NCBI RefSeq assembly: GCF_002245355.1 | Contig: NZ_NOWF01000001.1 | Coordinates: 62,001-126,000, forward strand | DNA length: 64,000 nt | Source: Paludifilum halophilum | GTDB taxonomy: Bacteria > Bacillota > Bacilli > Thermoactinomycetales > DSM-45169 | Direction of reading: 5' to 3' | Shown here: positions 35,872 to 44,696 of the stretch, piece by piece | Layout of the letters: the number at the start of each line of letters is the position of its first letter | How positions within the stretch are numbered: position 1 is the stretch's first letter | Program-made: the position numbers and the translations under genes | The notes under the pieces: model-generated | Told to the model about the DNA's origin: nothing | Seen by the model: the letters and a program-made list of their open reading frames with translations, nothing else | The model's database searches: none

Positions 35872-37391
35872 AGCGATTGCAAAAGCTGGTGATCGAAAAC
35901 TTTCAGTCCCATACCTTGACGGAGGTGGACTTTTCCCGGGGGTTCAATGTTTTCGTCGGTCCTTCAGACAGCGGGAAAAGCTCTATCCTTCGGGCTCTCC
36001 GCTGGGTTCTTTACAACCAGCCTCGAGGGAGCGAGTTCATCCGTTCCGGAAAAAATCGCTGCCGGGTGATGTTGACATTGTCCGACGGAACGGAGATCAC
36101 CCGGGAACGGTCCGCTTCCGTCAACCGGTACACCCTGAAGGATTCCGAGGGAAAGGAAAAAGTGTTTGAAGGCTTCGGCAAAGATGTGCCTCGGGAAGTA
36201 CTGGAGGCCCATCGGATGCACCCTTTGAAGCTGGATCATGATTGGAATATGCCTGCCCAATTCGGTACCCAGCTGGAGGGACCTTTTTTATTGTCGGAAA
36301 CAGGGGGAGTCCGGGCCAAATCCATCGGACGGGTCAGCGGAGCTCACATCATCGACATCGCTCTCCGTGAGACGGCGCGGGACCGGCAGGCTTTATCCTC
36401 TCAGGTTAAACACCTGAAAGAGGAGCAAACACGGTTGGAAGAAGCCTTAAAACCTTATGAAAACCTGCCCGAACTGCTGGACCGGGTCAACCGGGCCGAG
36501 AAACTTTACCAAAAGGCCGAGGAACATCGTCAACAGATGGAGCGTCTCAAACAACTGCGGGAGAAGTGGAGGGATCTTCGAAACGAACAAGAAAAAGTTC
36601 GCTCCGCAGTGGATCGCTTAACCGGGGTGGAAAGGGCGGAATCCGCACTGCTTCATCTGGAGCGCTACAAACTCCGCTTGGAGCGGTTGACTCACATTCT
36701 TAGCAATCGGAACCACAACCGGGAGGAAATGACCCGTTGGCAAACAACAATGGAAAAGACCTCCCGCTGTTCGGATGTGGAACGGGAACTGTTAAAGGTG
36801 GATGAAAAAAGACAAGTTCATCACCATTTGAAACAACTTCACGGTCGGTGGTCCCAGTGCCGGGAGGAATTGAACCGGTTTCGCCGTCTCCGTGCCGAGA
36901 CGGATGCTCTTCCCCGACTGCTTCGGCGGATGGAAGAAGTGAATGCTGCCGTCCTCCGGTATGATCGCATGCGCCGTCTTTTTCCCCGTTACCTCCGTTG
37001 GAAAGAGGAGAAGGTAAAGACAGAGGCTTTCCTGAATCGGACAGCGGGAACTCAGAAAGCCTCCCACCGGTTGGAAAGTATGGAATACGATATGGAGCGG
37101 CTAAAAGGGTTGGGCCAAACCCGGAGTCAATGGAAAGATGTCGGCAGACGGTTGGCGGACGGACGGAAGTTCATGGAACGAACCGAGGAGGAGATCCACA
37201 GCTATACGAAGCAGCTTGTCTCCCTGTTTCAACAGCTGGGCAAGTGCCCCACCTGCGGTTCCTCCATTGACGGATCGGTTTTGAATCATATCATGGAAGA
37301 ATATCAAGGGGGGATGACCGGTGCAGCAGCTGGAAGAGAGGATCAAGGAAGTAAAGACGGCCCTGGAAAAAGCGAAGGATCTCCGCTATAA
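35868..37391 (+). CDS. Rad50/SbcC-like ATPase, N-terminal half (Walker A to zinc hook)
   Basis: 507 residues: an SMC-type ATPase lobe with Walker A GPSDSGKSS (31-39), then a long coiled coil from about 170, ending at a zinc-hook motif CPTCG (Cys460, Cys463) close to the C terminus. In ordinary SbcC one chain continues past the hook to a second ATPase half with Walker B; here the chain stops and that half is encoded separately downstream. The start overlaps the SbcD-like gene by 4 nt, and the 3' end overlaps the next coiled-coil frame by 71 nt. Confidence 0.82.
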   Translation: MKRLQKLVIENFQSHTLTEVDFSRGFNVFVGPSDSGKSSILRALRWVLYNQPRGSEFIRSGKNRCRVMLTLSDGTEITRERSASVNRYTLKDSEGKEKVFEGFGKDVPREVLEAHRMHPLKLDHDWNMPAQFGTQLEGPFLLSETGGVRAKSIGRVSGAHIIDIALRETARDRQALSSQVKHLKEEQTRLEEALKPYENLPELLDRVNRAEKLYQKAEEHRQQMERLKQLREKWRDLRNEQEKVRSAVDRLTGVERAESALLHLERYKLRLERLTHILSNRNHNREEMTRWQTTMEKTSRCSDVERELLKVDEKRQVHHHLKQLHGRWSQCREELNRFRRLRAETDALPRLLRRMEEVNAAVLRYDRMRRLFPRYLRWKEEKVKTEAFLNRTAGTQKASHRLESMEYDMERLKGLGQTRSQWKDVGRRLADGRKFMERTEEEIHSYTKQLVSLFQQLGKCPTCGSSIDGSVLNHIMEEYQGGMTGAAAGREDQGSKDGPGKSEGSPL

Positions 37392-37599
37392 AGCGGAGGC
37401 GCGCCTGGAACAACTGGAACGGCAGGAGGAGGAGCTTCTCCAGGAACTGCAGGAGCTGGGCGTGGAGCCAAAACATCTGGAGCAGGAGATCGAAAAGCTG
37501 GAGCAGCAAATTGAACAGCAGCTGGAAGAAGCCTGGACACTTCTGCCACAGGAGTTGGTACGGGCCGGGGGAGAAAAGGCCGATGGTTCTCATGACTGA
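37321..37599 (+). CDS. Small coiled-coil protein between Rad50-like halves
   Basis: 92 residues, almost entirely heptad-patterned Glu/Leu/Gln helix. GTG 37321 has AAGGGGGGATGA before it. Its position matches the return coiled coil of an SbcC protein, but it is in a different frame from both neighbours (it overlaps the upstream gene by 71 nt and the downstream one by 17 nt). It could be a separate bridging subunit or a piece of a split SbcC. The codon pattern is coding-like through the overlaps. Confidence 0.65.
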   Translation: MQQLEERIKEVKTALEKAKDLRYKAEARLEQLERQEEELLQELQELGVEPKHLEQEIEKLEQQIEQQLEEAWTLLPQELVRAGGEKADGSHD

Positions 37600-38248
37600 T
37601 CTCGGTTCCCGCATTGCTGCAGCCAAGGCGGAAGGGTTGAAACGGGAAGCCCGCCGGGAAGAACTGGATCGTCTTTATAGAGATGTAAAAGAGCGGATCA
37701 CAGAGGTGACCGCCCGGAGGGACGTCTTCGACAAAGTGCGGCTGTTGCTTCAGGAATCTGCGGATTATGCCCGGGGACAAGCCAAGGCGCAGATGGAAAC
37801 CCTGGTGACGAATGCCCTTCAATATGTATTCGGCCCTCTGTTCCGTTTTGAGATTGAGTTGTCGGAACACAGCGGCAAGCCGGTGGCCGAGTTTTATGTG
37901 ATCACCGATTGGGAGGGGCAAAGCGTCAGGACCAAGCCACAGGAGGCGAGGGGCGGGGGAATTGTGGATATCACTTCTTTGGCGTTGCGTATCGCTATGA
38001 TTGAGACCTTTCGCCCTCGTCCGGAAGGCCCTCTCATTCTGGACGAGCCGGGCAAGCATGTCAGTGCCGACTATGTTTTGTCGATGTTGGAATTCCTCAA
38101 ATCCACCGGGGAAATGTTTGATCGGCAGATTATTCTGGTTACTCATAACGCCCATTTGACGGAAGGGGCGGATAAGGCTTTTCGGGTGGAGATCAAAGGG
38201 GGCGAAACCCATGTCCGTCCTGCGCGTCTGCTTGACAATAAGACATAG
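37583..38248 (+). CDS. Rad50/SbcC-like ATPase, C-terminal half (signature and Walker B)
   Basis: 221 residues: a short coiled coil, then the second ATPase lobe with an ABC signature-like GGGIVDITSLALR near residue 125 and Walker B LILDEPGKHVS near 151, followed by ILVTHNAHL (H-loop). With the Walker A half upstream it would rebuild one Rad50-type ATPase. ATG 37583 has GGGGGAG 9 nt upstream. Similar stand-alone C-terminal ATPase fragments occur beside Mre11-like genes in some phages, from memory. Confidence 0.8.
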   Translation: MVLMTDLGSRIAAAKAEGLKREARREELDRLYRDVKERITEVTARRDVFDKVRLLLQESADYARGQAKAQMETLVTNALQYVFGPLFRFEIELSEHSGKPVAEFYVITDWEGQSVRTKPQEARGGGIVDITSLALRIAMIETFRPRPEGPLILDEPGKHVSADYVLSMLEFLKSTGEMFDRQIILVTHNAHLTEGADKAFRVEIKGGETHVRPARLLDNKT

Positions 38249-38456
38249 GAAATAATACAATTGGATTGCATCTGAAAAATCCTTGAAATTGCTGGATATG
38301 AGGATCTTGGAACGATGCACCTATATTTGGTAAATGTGCTTTGCCCTCTGTTGAAACCGGGCGTTGAGTTTTGAAACATAGGGTGACTCAGCTCTAACCC
38401 TTCGTGGAACCCATCAAACCCGGAGAGTACCGGGTGAAATGAGTGGACCGTTTGAC

Positions 38457-38482
38457 AGACCGAAGCCAATCGGTCTTGTTTT
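38457..38482 (+). terminator. Hairpin just upstream of rny
   Basis: The 263-nt gap 38249-38511 holds no gene. AGACCGA (38457-38463) and TCGGTCT (38470-38476) form a 7-bp stem followed by TGTTTTA, 15 nt before the rny ribosome site. It is either the terminator of the preceding operon or an rny leader element. Confidence 0.55.
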
Positions 38483-38511
38483 ATACTTGTGGAAGGGAGG
38501 AGGTGGGTAAG

Positions 38512-40041
38512 ATAGATGTACTGAAATTACTGTTCCTGTTCTTCCTCGGCTCCGGGATCGGGTACTATATTCGTCGAATGACGGCAGAGGCCCGGATCGG
38601 CAGTGCTGAAAAAGAGGCGGAACAGATCATTGATAAAGCCAAGAACGATGCGAAAAACCTGCAGCGGGAACGGGAACTGGAAGCCCGGGACGAAGCGCAT
38701 CGCCTCCGTGCGGAAGCGGAGCAGGAAATCCGGGAACAGCGGAATGGTCTGGCCCGTATGGAACAGCGCTTGATGCAAAAGGAAGAGACTCTGGACCGGA
38801 AGCAGGAGTCTCAGGAAAAGCGGGAAGAGAATCTGAGCGAAAAAGAAAGCCAGATTGAAGAGCGCCGGCAGCAGATCGAAGAGCTGTACCAAGAACAGGT
38901 GACGGAGTTGGAACGCGTATCCGGTTTGTCCACAGAGGAAGCCAAGCAACTGATTCTGTCCAAAGTGGAGAGCGAGATGCGTCATGAAACGGCTCAGATG
39001 ATCAAAGAGATGGAAAGTCAAGCGATCGAAGAAGCGGATAAACGGGCTCGAAGCATTCTTTCTCTGGCTATCCAGCGCTGTGCGGCGGATCATGTGGCGG
39101 AAACGACGGTTTCTGTCGTAACCCTTCCCAATGACGAGATGAAGGGACGGATCATCGGCCGTGAAGGGCGCAACATACGTGCCTTGGAGACGTTAACGGG
39201 GATCGATCTCATCATTGATGACACTCCGGAAGCCGTCATCCTGTCCGGGTTTGATCCGATTCGCCGGGAAGTGGCGCGGGTGGCCTTGGAGAAGTTGGTC
39301 GCCGATGGGCGAATCCATCCGGCACGTATCGAAGAGATGGTTGAAAAATCGCGTCGGGAAGTGGACGAGCGTATTCGTGAATACGGTGAACAGGCCACCT
39401 TTGAAACCGGGGTGCACGGTCTTCATCCTGACCTGATCAAGATTTTGGGTCGATTGAAATTCCGGACCAGCTACGGCCAAAACGTTCTGAAGCATTCTAT
39501 GGAAGTGGCTCATCTGGCCGGTTTGTTGGCCGCGGAACTGGGCGAAGATGTCCATCTCGCGAAGCGTGCGGGGCTGTTGCACGATATCGGGAAAGCGATT
39601 GACCACGAAGTGGAAGGTTCTCACGTTGAAATCGGAATTGAACTGGGTAAAAAGTATAATGAGCACCCTTATGTCATCAACGGAATTGCTTCGCACCACG
39701 GCGACGTGGAAGCGACCAGCATCATTTCCGTTCTGGTCGGAGCGGCTGACGCTCTCTCCGCAGCTCGCCCCGGTGCGCGGAGAGAAACGTTGGAAGCGTA
39801 TATCAAGCGCCTGGAGAAGTTGGAAGAGATCTGCGAGTCCTTTGACGGTGTGGAGAAATCCTACGCCATTCAGGCGGGCCGGGAAGTTCGGATCATGGTG
39901 CGTCCCGATGAGATCGGTGACAGCGAATCCGTACCATTGGCCCGGGAGATCAAAAAACAGATAGAAAATCAGTTAGATTACCCTGGGCATATCAAAGTGA
40001 CGGTGATCCGAGAGACACGTGCTGTTGAATATGCAAAATAA
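38512..40041 (+). CDS. rny: Ribonuclease Y (apparent ATA start)
   Basis: Membrane-anchored endoribonuclease that starts decay of many mRNAs. An N-terminal hydrophobic helix ([18 protein letters not shown]) is followed by a long coiled coil, a KH domain ([15 protein letters not shown]) and an HD domain ([12 protein letters not shown]). A perfect AGGAGGTG at 38498-38505 is 6 nt before an in-frame ATA at 38512. The nearby ATG at 38516 is out of frame and stops at once, and the only other in-frame option, GTG 38503, lies inside the ribosome site. The ATA start gives 509 residues, near the usual 520. Confidence 0.93.
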   Translation: MDVLKLLFLFFLGSGIGYYIRRMTAEARIGSAEKEAEQIIDKAKNDAKNLQRERELEARDEAHRLRAEAEQEIREQRNGLARMEQRLMQKEETLDRKQESQEKREENLSEKESQIEERRQQIEELYQEQVTELERVSGLSTEEAKQLILSKVESEMRHETAQMIKEMESQAIEEADKRARSILSLAIQRCAADHVAETTVSVVTLPNDEMKGRIIGREGRNIRALETLTGIDLIIDDTPEAVILSGFDPIRREVARVALEKLVADGRIHPARIEEMVEKSRREVDERIREYGEQATFETGVHGLHPDLIKILGRLKFRTSYGQNVLKHSMEVAHLAGLLAAELGEDVHLAKRAGLLHDIGKAIDHEVEGSHVEIGIELGKKYNEHPYVINGIASHHGDVEATSIISVLVGAADALSAARPGARRETLEAYIKRLEKLEEICESFDGVEKSYAIQAGREVRIMVRPDEIGDSESVPLAREIKKQIENQLDYPGHIKVTVIRETRAVEYAK

Positions 40042-40072
40042 AGTGGCCTTTTTTTAGCCGCTTTATTTTTTT
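40037..40072 (+). terminator. Terminator after rny
   Basis: AATAAAGTGGC (40037-40047) pairs with GCCGCTTTATT (40057-40067) with one G-U, then a T-run. It overlaps the rny stop codon. Confidence 0.8.
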
Positions 40073-40095
40073 CCTTAGGGGTGGAGGCGCCGAAA

Positions 40096-40890
40096 ATGAT
40101 GCGTTTGTTAATGATAGGAGATATCGTGGGCACTCCTGGACAATCTGCTTTGTACGATCATTTGCCGAGATTGAAGCGCGGATATCATCCGGATCTGATT
40201 GTGGTCAACGGAGAGAATGCGGCGGACGGTCGAGGCATTACCCGATCGATCGCCCGTGAAATGATGGGTTCCGGAGTGGACTGTATTACTTTGGGCAATC
40301 ATGCCTGGGATAAACGGGAAGTGTTTGATTTTATCGATGATGAGCCCCGTATTCTCCGTCCCGCCAATTACCCCGAAGGAACTCCCGGACGGGGTTTTGC
40401 GCGCATTTCCTCAAGGCAGGGGGAGTTGGCGGTAATCAGTTTAATGGGCCGTTCCTTTCTGTCCAGTGTGGATTGTCCCTTTCGTCGGGCCGACTCCCTT
40501 CTGAAGCAATTGAAACCCGGTACTCCGGTTTTTGTCGACTTTCATGCGGAGACCACTTCGGAAAAACAGGCGTTGGCCTGGTATTTACAAGGGCGCGTAT
40601 CGGCGGTGGTGGGAACACATACCCATGTTCAGACCGCCGACGAGAGGATTTTACCCCAGGGGACCGCTTATCTGTCCGACGTGGGCATGACGGGCCCCTA
40701 CGACGGGGTCCTGGGGATGGACAGGGATCTGGTGGTCAAAAAGTTTCTCACCCAATTGCCGGTGCGTTTTGAGGTGAGTCAAGGCCGAACTCAATTGAAC
40801 GGAGTGGTCATCGATATCCAACCATCCACAGGAAAAGCAAAACGAATCGAACGGGTTCGTATCGATGATGATCAGCCCTGGTTTGAGTGA
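40096..40890 (+). CDS. ymdB: YmdB phosphodiesterase
   Basis: A 264-residue metallophosphodiesterase, the same length as B. subtilis YmdB, which hydrolyses 2',3'-cyclic nucleotides and influences biofilm formation. Metal-site motifs are IGDIVG, NGENAADGRG, LGNHAWDKRE, DFHAETTSEK and GTHTHVQTAD. ATG 40096 is set by GGAGG at 40083-40087. It follows rny as in B. subtilis, though a terminator stands between them. Confidence 0.95.
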   Translation: MMRLLMIGDIVGTPGQSALYDHLPRLKRGYHPDLIVVNGENAADGRGITRSIAREMMGSGVDCITLGNHAWDKREVFDFIDDEPRILRPANYPEGTPGRGFARISSRQGELAVISLMGRSFLSSVDCPFRRADSLLKQLKPGTPVFVDFHAETTSEKQALAWYLQGRVSAVVGTHTHVQTADERILPQGTAYLSDVGMTGPYDGVLGMDRDLVVKKFLTQLPVRFEVSQGRTQLNGVVIDIQPSTGKAKRIERVRIDDDQPWFE

Positions 40891-41010
40891 AACCATCGTC
40901 ACTCTGACGGTGAAGCCCGGTCTTTTCGGCTCCGATTCCGTCAGGGAGATTGAAAAAACCCGTGATGTGAAATTTCAGGTTCAAAGAAGTTATGGGGATC
41001 GCAGTTGTTC

Positions 41011-41056
41011 GGATCAATTCTGTTTTTGATCCGGGCTGTATCCGGCCCCTTTTTCT
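41011..41056 (+). terminator. Tandem hairpins after ymdB
   Basis: The 361-nt gap 40891-41251 has no gene. GGATCAA/TTGATCC (41011-41032) is followed by GGGCTG/CGGCCC (41033-41048) and a T-run. An extra CTGACGG/CCGTCAG pair lies at 40904-40944. Confidence 0.65.
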
Positions 41057-41181
41057 CCGATGAGAAGAAAGCGTTTTATTTTGGTTTCTCGGTGGTAAAA
41101 CTCACGTCATGGCCTCAGTTGAAAGGGCTGAAGGCTTTTGAAATAAAAATGGTATCCAGTAAACAGTGCTTCCTGATTAGA

Positions 41182-41206
41182 AGGAATTTATAAAAGATTG
41201 CCGAAT
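41182..41206 (+). promoter_or_regulatory. Sigma-H-type promoter of spoVS
   Basis: AGGAATT (41182-41188), 14 nt, GAAT (41203-41206) fits the sigma-H pattern AGGAwww-N14/15-GAAT. spoVS of B. subtilis is sigma-H dependent. Confidence 0.6.
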
Positions 41207-41251
41207 ATATTAGAAGTGGACTCACTCCAAACCATCGAGGAGGTAGCCGAC

Positions 41252-41512
41252 ATGGAAGTATTAAAAGTTTCAGCAAAGTCCAACCCGAACTCCGTTGCTG
41301 GTGCGCTTGCCGGTGTCCTGCGCGAACGAGGAAATGCGGAAATCCAAGCGATTGGCGCAGGTGCACTGAATCAATCGGTGAAGGCGGTAGCGATCGCAAG
41401 AGGATTTGTGGCACCAAGTGGTATCGACTTGATTTGTATCCCGGCTTTTACGGATATAGTCATCGATGGGGAGGAACGTACGGCCATTAAGCTGATTGTG
41501 GAGCCCCGATGA
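41252..41512 (+). CDS. spoVS: Stage V sporulation protein S
   Basis: 86 residues, the exact length of B. subtilis SpoVS, starting MEVLKVSAKSNPNSVAGALA, with a small Alba-like fold predicted to bind nucleic acid. It affects septation, sporulation and biofilm timing. ATG 41252 has GAGGAGGT upstream; the frame stays open to 41198 but family length fixes this start. A terminator follows, making it monocistronic, in line with its own sigma-H-type promoter. Confidence 0.97.
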   Translation: MEVLKVSAKSNPNSVAGALAGVLRERGNAEIQAIGAGALNQSVKAVAIARGFVAPSGIDLICIPAFTDIVIDGEERTAIKLIVEPR

Positions 41513-41538
41513 GGGGCCGGGAATGAAAGACTGTGATG

Positions 41539-41574
41539 AAACCTGTTTATCTCGTATAGACAGGTTTTCTTTTA
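41539..41574 (+). terminator. Terminator after spoVS
   Basis: AAACCTGT (41539-41546) pairs with ACAGGTTT (41560-41567), followed by TCTTTT. Confidence 0.75.
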
Positions 41575-41594
41575 TGTCCGGGAGGAGGTCAAGG

Positions 41595-42536
41595 ATGAAG
41601 TGGATGGATGGGCATTGCGATGTTTTGTATAAAATGTGGAAGTCAGAGTCACCAATCTCCTTCTATGAATGTAACGAGAGCCTGGACGTCACTTATCCCG
41701 CCGCCCATTCCTCAGGGGTGGGGATACAGGTGTTTGCGGTTTTCGTTCCCCCGGAGGTTCCCCGAAGTCAATTTCTGCATGCGGCTTTGAAACAAGTGGA
41801 TCTTTTTCATGAAAGAATCCTCCTCCATGGAAAAAAGGTGGTTCCCCTTCTGTCGCGGGAGGACTTGATCCGCCTGAAATCTTCCGGAAGGATGGGAGCT
41901 CTTTTATCCTTGGAAGGGGCCGACCCCCTCCAGGGGGATACAGCTCATCTGCGTCTGTTGTACCGGTTGGGGATGAGACAGGTGGGACTCACCTGGAATC
42001 ATGCCAACGAAGTTGCGGACGGGATCGAAGAGGAACGGAACGGGGGGCTTACCCGGTTTGGCAGGAGCTTGGTCAAGGAGATGAAACGGTTGAATATGGT
42101 ACTCGACGTTTCCCATTTGTCCGTTCGGGGGTTTTGGGAAGTGATCGAGGAGGATCTCCCTGTTATCGCTTCTCATTCCAATTGCCGGGCCGTCTGTTCC
42201 CATGTCCGAAATCTGGGGGATGAGCAAATACGTGCCCTGATCCGAAGAGAAGGGTTGATCGGTGTTACTTTTGTCCCGAAGTTTGTCCACGATGATCCGG
42301 ATCAAGCTTCTATTGAAGGTGTCCTTCGCCATATCGATCATATTTGTGCCCTGGGCGGGGAGAAATGTATCGCTTTCGGTTCGGATTTTGACGGCATCGA
42401 TCAAAAAGTCCCCGGATTGGAGGATACAGGGGCTCTCGATGGATTCAGAGAGATTCTTCTGCAAAGATATCCGGAACCCTTGGTGCGCCGGTGGACGGTG
42501 GAGAACGGGTTCCAGTTTTACTTCAAGCATCTATGA
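41595..42536 (+). CDS. M19 family membrane dipeptidase
   Basis: A 313-residue renal-dipeptidase-type zinc peptidase. Metal ligands are visible in DGHCDV (His-x-Asp), LSLEGADP (bridging Glu) and SHSNCRAVCSHVRN (two His), with FGSDFDG near the end. It cleaves dipeptides, possibly including D-residue peptides from cell wall. GGGAGGAGGTCAAGG precedes ATG 41595; an upstream extension to 41496 overlaps the spoVS terminator and is not used. Present here but not in this position in B. subtilis. Confidence 0.92.
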   Translation: MKWMDGHCDVLYKMWKSESPISFYECNESLDVTYPAAHSSGVGIQVFAVFVPPEVPRSQFLHAALKQVDLFHERILLHGKKVVPLLSREDLIRLKSSGRMGALLSLEGADPLQGDTAHLRLLYRLGMRQVGLTWNHANEVADGIEEERNGGLTRFGRSLVKEMKRLNMVLDVSHLSVRGFWEVIEEDLPVIASHSNCRAVCSHVRNLGDEQIRALIRREGLIGVTFVPKFVHDDPDQASIEGVLRHIDHICALGGEKCIAFGSDFDGIDQKVPGLEDTGALDGFREILLQRYPEPLVRRWTVENGFQFYFKHL

Positions 42537-42729
42537 TTGGATAAAAACTGGTTCCTCATTTCCGCAGGAGTGTCCATCGATGAAAGAGGGGAGATCGTGA
42601 TAGGAAATCTGAGATATGAAGGTTGCTTTTTAAAGGGAACGGGTCTAGAATTGATTAATGATAATGATATCGAAACACCACAAGACCGAAGGGCCCGGTT
42701 TTGTGGGGCTTCGGTATGGTATAAAAAGC

Positions 42730-42925
42730 CGTTGTGAAAACGCTGACGATTTTCTGTATTTTGTCCAAAAGAATCGCTCGCCGGTACCTTGGAGACGCGG
42801 GGAAACCGAACCAAACGCCTGTGGAGACGCCGTTTACCGGCTCGCTGAAGCAGGAATCCATGGGGTCTCATCCTCAGAAGCGTCAGACAATGAGGGTTTG
42901 CTAGCCGTAGGGAAGATCCAAAGGA
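42730..42925 (+). pseudogene. Possible remnant of an IS200/IS605-type tnpB 3' end
   Basis: The 399-nt gap between the dipeptidase gene and korA contains a frame with ETEPNACGD, and in the next frame TGSLKQESMG. The pair NACGD plus KQE resembles the C-terminal tail of TnpB proteins, here with a shift between them. A small hairpin CCTCA/TGAGG follows, as at right ends of such elements. The rest of the element is absent. Upstream, CCACAAGACCG/CGGTTTTGTGG (42678-42706) competes with CCGAAG/CTTCGG. Confidence 0.25.
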
Positions 42926-42935
42926 GATGAGATCA

Positions 42936-44696
42936 TTGATCAAGCAGCTTTCGTGGAAAGTGGGCGGACAGCAGGGGGAAGGGATTGACAGCACCGGTGA
43001 AATCTTTTCAACCGCGCTAAACCGTTTGGGGTATCATCTATACGGTTATCGTCACTTTTCTTCCCGGATCAAAGGGGGACACTCCAACACCAAAATCCGG
43101 ATCAGCATTCGCCCGATCCGCGCCGTGTCGGATGATTTGGACGTACTCGTCGCATTTGATCAGGAAACCATCGATCTGAACGCTCATGAATTGCATGACC
43201 GCGGTGTCATCCTGGCGGATGCCAAATTTAAACCCGTCGTCCCGGAAGGGGTTTCCGCCCGGTTGTTCTCCGTTCCTTTCACGAAGATTGCCCAGGATGT
43301 CGGCTTGGCTCAAATGAAGAACATGGTGGCTGTCGGTGCCTCCAGCGCTTTATTGGGGTTGCCGCTGGAAGCCTTTCAAGGTGTGATCGAGGAGAAATTT
43401 TCCCGTAAAGGCCAGCAGGTGGTCGATAAAAACATGGAGGCGATTCAATCTGGGGTGGATCATGTTCTGAAAGAGACCGGCGGGATGATTGAAGATCTGA
43501 AGCTGGAACCCTCCGATGGAAAAAAACGCCTTTACATGATCGGCAATGATGCCATTGCTTTGGGTGCGATTGCTGCTGGTGCCCGCTTAATGGCGGCTTA
43601 CCCGATTACACCCTCTTCGGAAATCATGGAATACTTGATTAAGCAGTTGTCCAAGTTCGGTGGAACGGTGGTTCAGACGGAGGATGAGATTGCGGCGATC
43701 TCCATGGTACTCGGTGCCAACTACGGCGGTGTTCGCGCCTTGACCGCCTCTGCAGGCCCCGGTCTTTCCCTGATGACAGAAGCGATCGGTTTGGCCGGGA
43801 TGACGGAAACCCCGGCGGTGATTGTCGATACGCAACGCGGGGGTCCCAGCACGGGTTTGCCGACCAAACAGGAGCAAAGCGACATCAATGCGATGCTCTA
43901 CAGCACTCACGGGGAAATCCCGAAAATCGTGATCGCCCCCAGCACTGCGGAGGAATGCTTCTATGATACAATCCAGGCTTTCAACCTGGCGGATCGGTAC
44001 CAGTGTCCGGTGATTATCCTGTCGGACTTGGCTCTCTCCCTGGGCAAACAGACAGTGGAACCCCTGGACTACGACCGGATTTCGATCGATCGGGGCAATC
44101 TGATTACGGATTCCGAAGGGTTGAAGCAACTGGAAAACTCCGAGTTGTTCAAACGATACGAGTGGACGGAGGATGGTGTGTCCTCTAGGGTGTTGCCCGG
44201 CGTGAAAAACGGTTTGCATCATGTAACCGGTGTCGAGCATGATGAAGTGGGACGTCCTTCTGAAAATCCGCTCAACCGCCAACGGATGGTGGAGAAGCGC
44301 CTGAAAAAACTGGAACAGGGGATCGATTTTGAACACCCGGTCCATGTCGATGCTGAACATGAAGAGGCGGATCTTCTGATCGTGGGGATCGGTTCCACCC
44401 GGGGTGTGATCCACGAAGGGATGGAACGCTTGCAGGCCGATGGTGTCACGGTGAACCATCTTCACATCCGTCAGCTCCTCCCCTTCCCGGCCGAAACCGT
44501 GAAGAAGGAGATGGCAAAGGCGAAGAAAGTGGTGGTAGTGGAAAACAATGCGACCGGTCAGCTTGCCAGCCAGTTGAAGCTGCATGTGGGAATGGCGGAT
44601 AAGATCAGCCATGTCGGTAAGTACGACGGCAACCCCTTCCTGCCTTCTGAAATTTATAATCAATGTAAGGAGCTGTTGGTCCATGGCCACGTTTAA
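42936..44696 (+). CDS. korA: 2-oxoacid:ferredoxin oxidoreductase, gamma-alpha subunit
   Basis: A 586-residue fused subunit. The gamma domain (about 1-185) begins IKQLSWKVGGQQGEGIDSTG, and the alpha domain (about 200-586) has AAYPITPSSEIMEYL and QTEDEIAAI. With KorB it oxidatively decarboxylates 2-oxoglutarate or a related acid using CoA and ferredoxin. TTG 42936 is preferred: GGAG at 42923-42926 is 9 nt away, whereas ATG 42927 directly abuts it. korB overlaps the 3' end by 14 nt. Confidence 0.93.
   Translation: MIKQLSWKVGGQQGEGIDSTGEIFSTALNRLGYHLYGYRHFSSRIKGGHSNTKIRISIRPIRAVSDDLDVLVAFDQETIDLNAHELHDRGVILADAKFKPVVPEGVSARLFSVPFTKIAQDVGLAQMKNMVAVGASSALLGLPLEAFQGVIEEKFSRKGQQVVDKNMEAIQSGVDHVLKETGGMIEDLKLEPSDGKKRLYMIGNDAIALGAIAAGARLMAAYPITPSSEIMEYLIKQLSKFGGTVVQTEDEIAAISMVLGANYGGVRALTASAGPGLSLMTEAIGLAGMTETPAVIVDTQRGGPSTGLPTKQEQSDINAMLYSTHGEIPKIVIAPSTAEECFYDTIQAFNLADRYQCPVIILSDLALSLGKQTVEPLDYDRISIDRGNLITDSEGLKQLENSELFKRYEWTEDGVSSRVLPGVKNGLHHVTGVEHDEVGRPSENPLNRQRMVEKRLKKLEQGIDFEHPVHVDAEHEEADLLIVGIGSTRGVIHEGMERLQADGVTVNHLHIRQLLPFPAETVKKEMAKAKKVVVVENNATGQLASQLKLHVGMADKISHVGKYDGNPFLPSEIYNQCKELLVHGHV

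Noticed and set aside
35868-37599. Frameshift error as the sole reason for the split Rad50-like gene
   Set aside because: Both downstream frames have their own ribosome sites and starts, and the overlaps are typical of coupled genes, so a real split is preferred, though an error cannot be excluded.
38452-38487. TTGACA and TATACT before rny as a promoter
   Set aside because: The spacer is 24 nt and contains a hairpin, too long for a sigma-A promoter.
42597-42737. Small frame with GTG start and GAGGGGAG site
   Set aside because: 46 residues with no recognisable family, and it overlaps competing hairpins; not enough support to call a gene.
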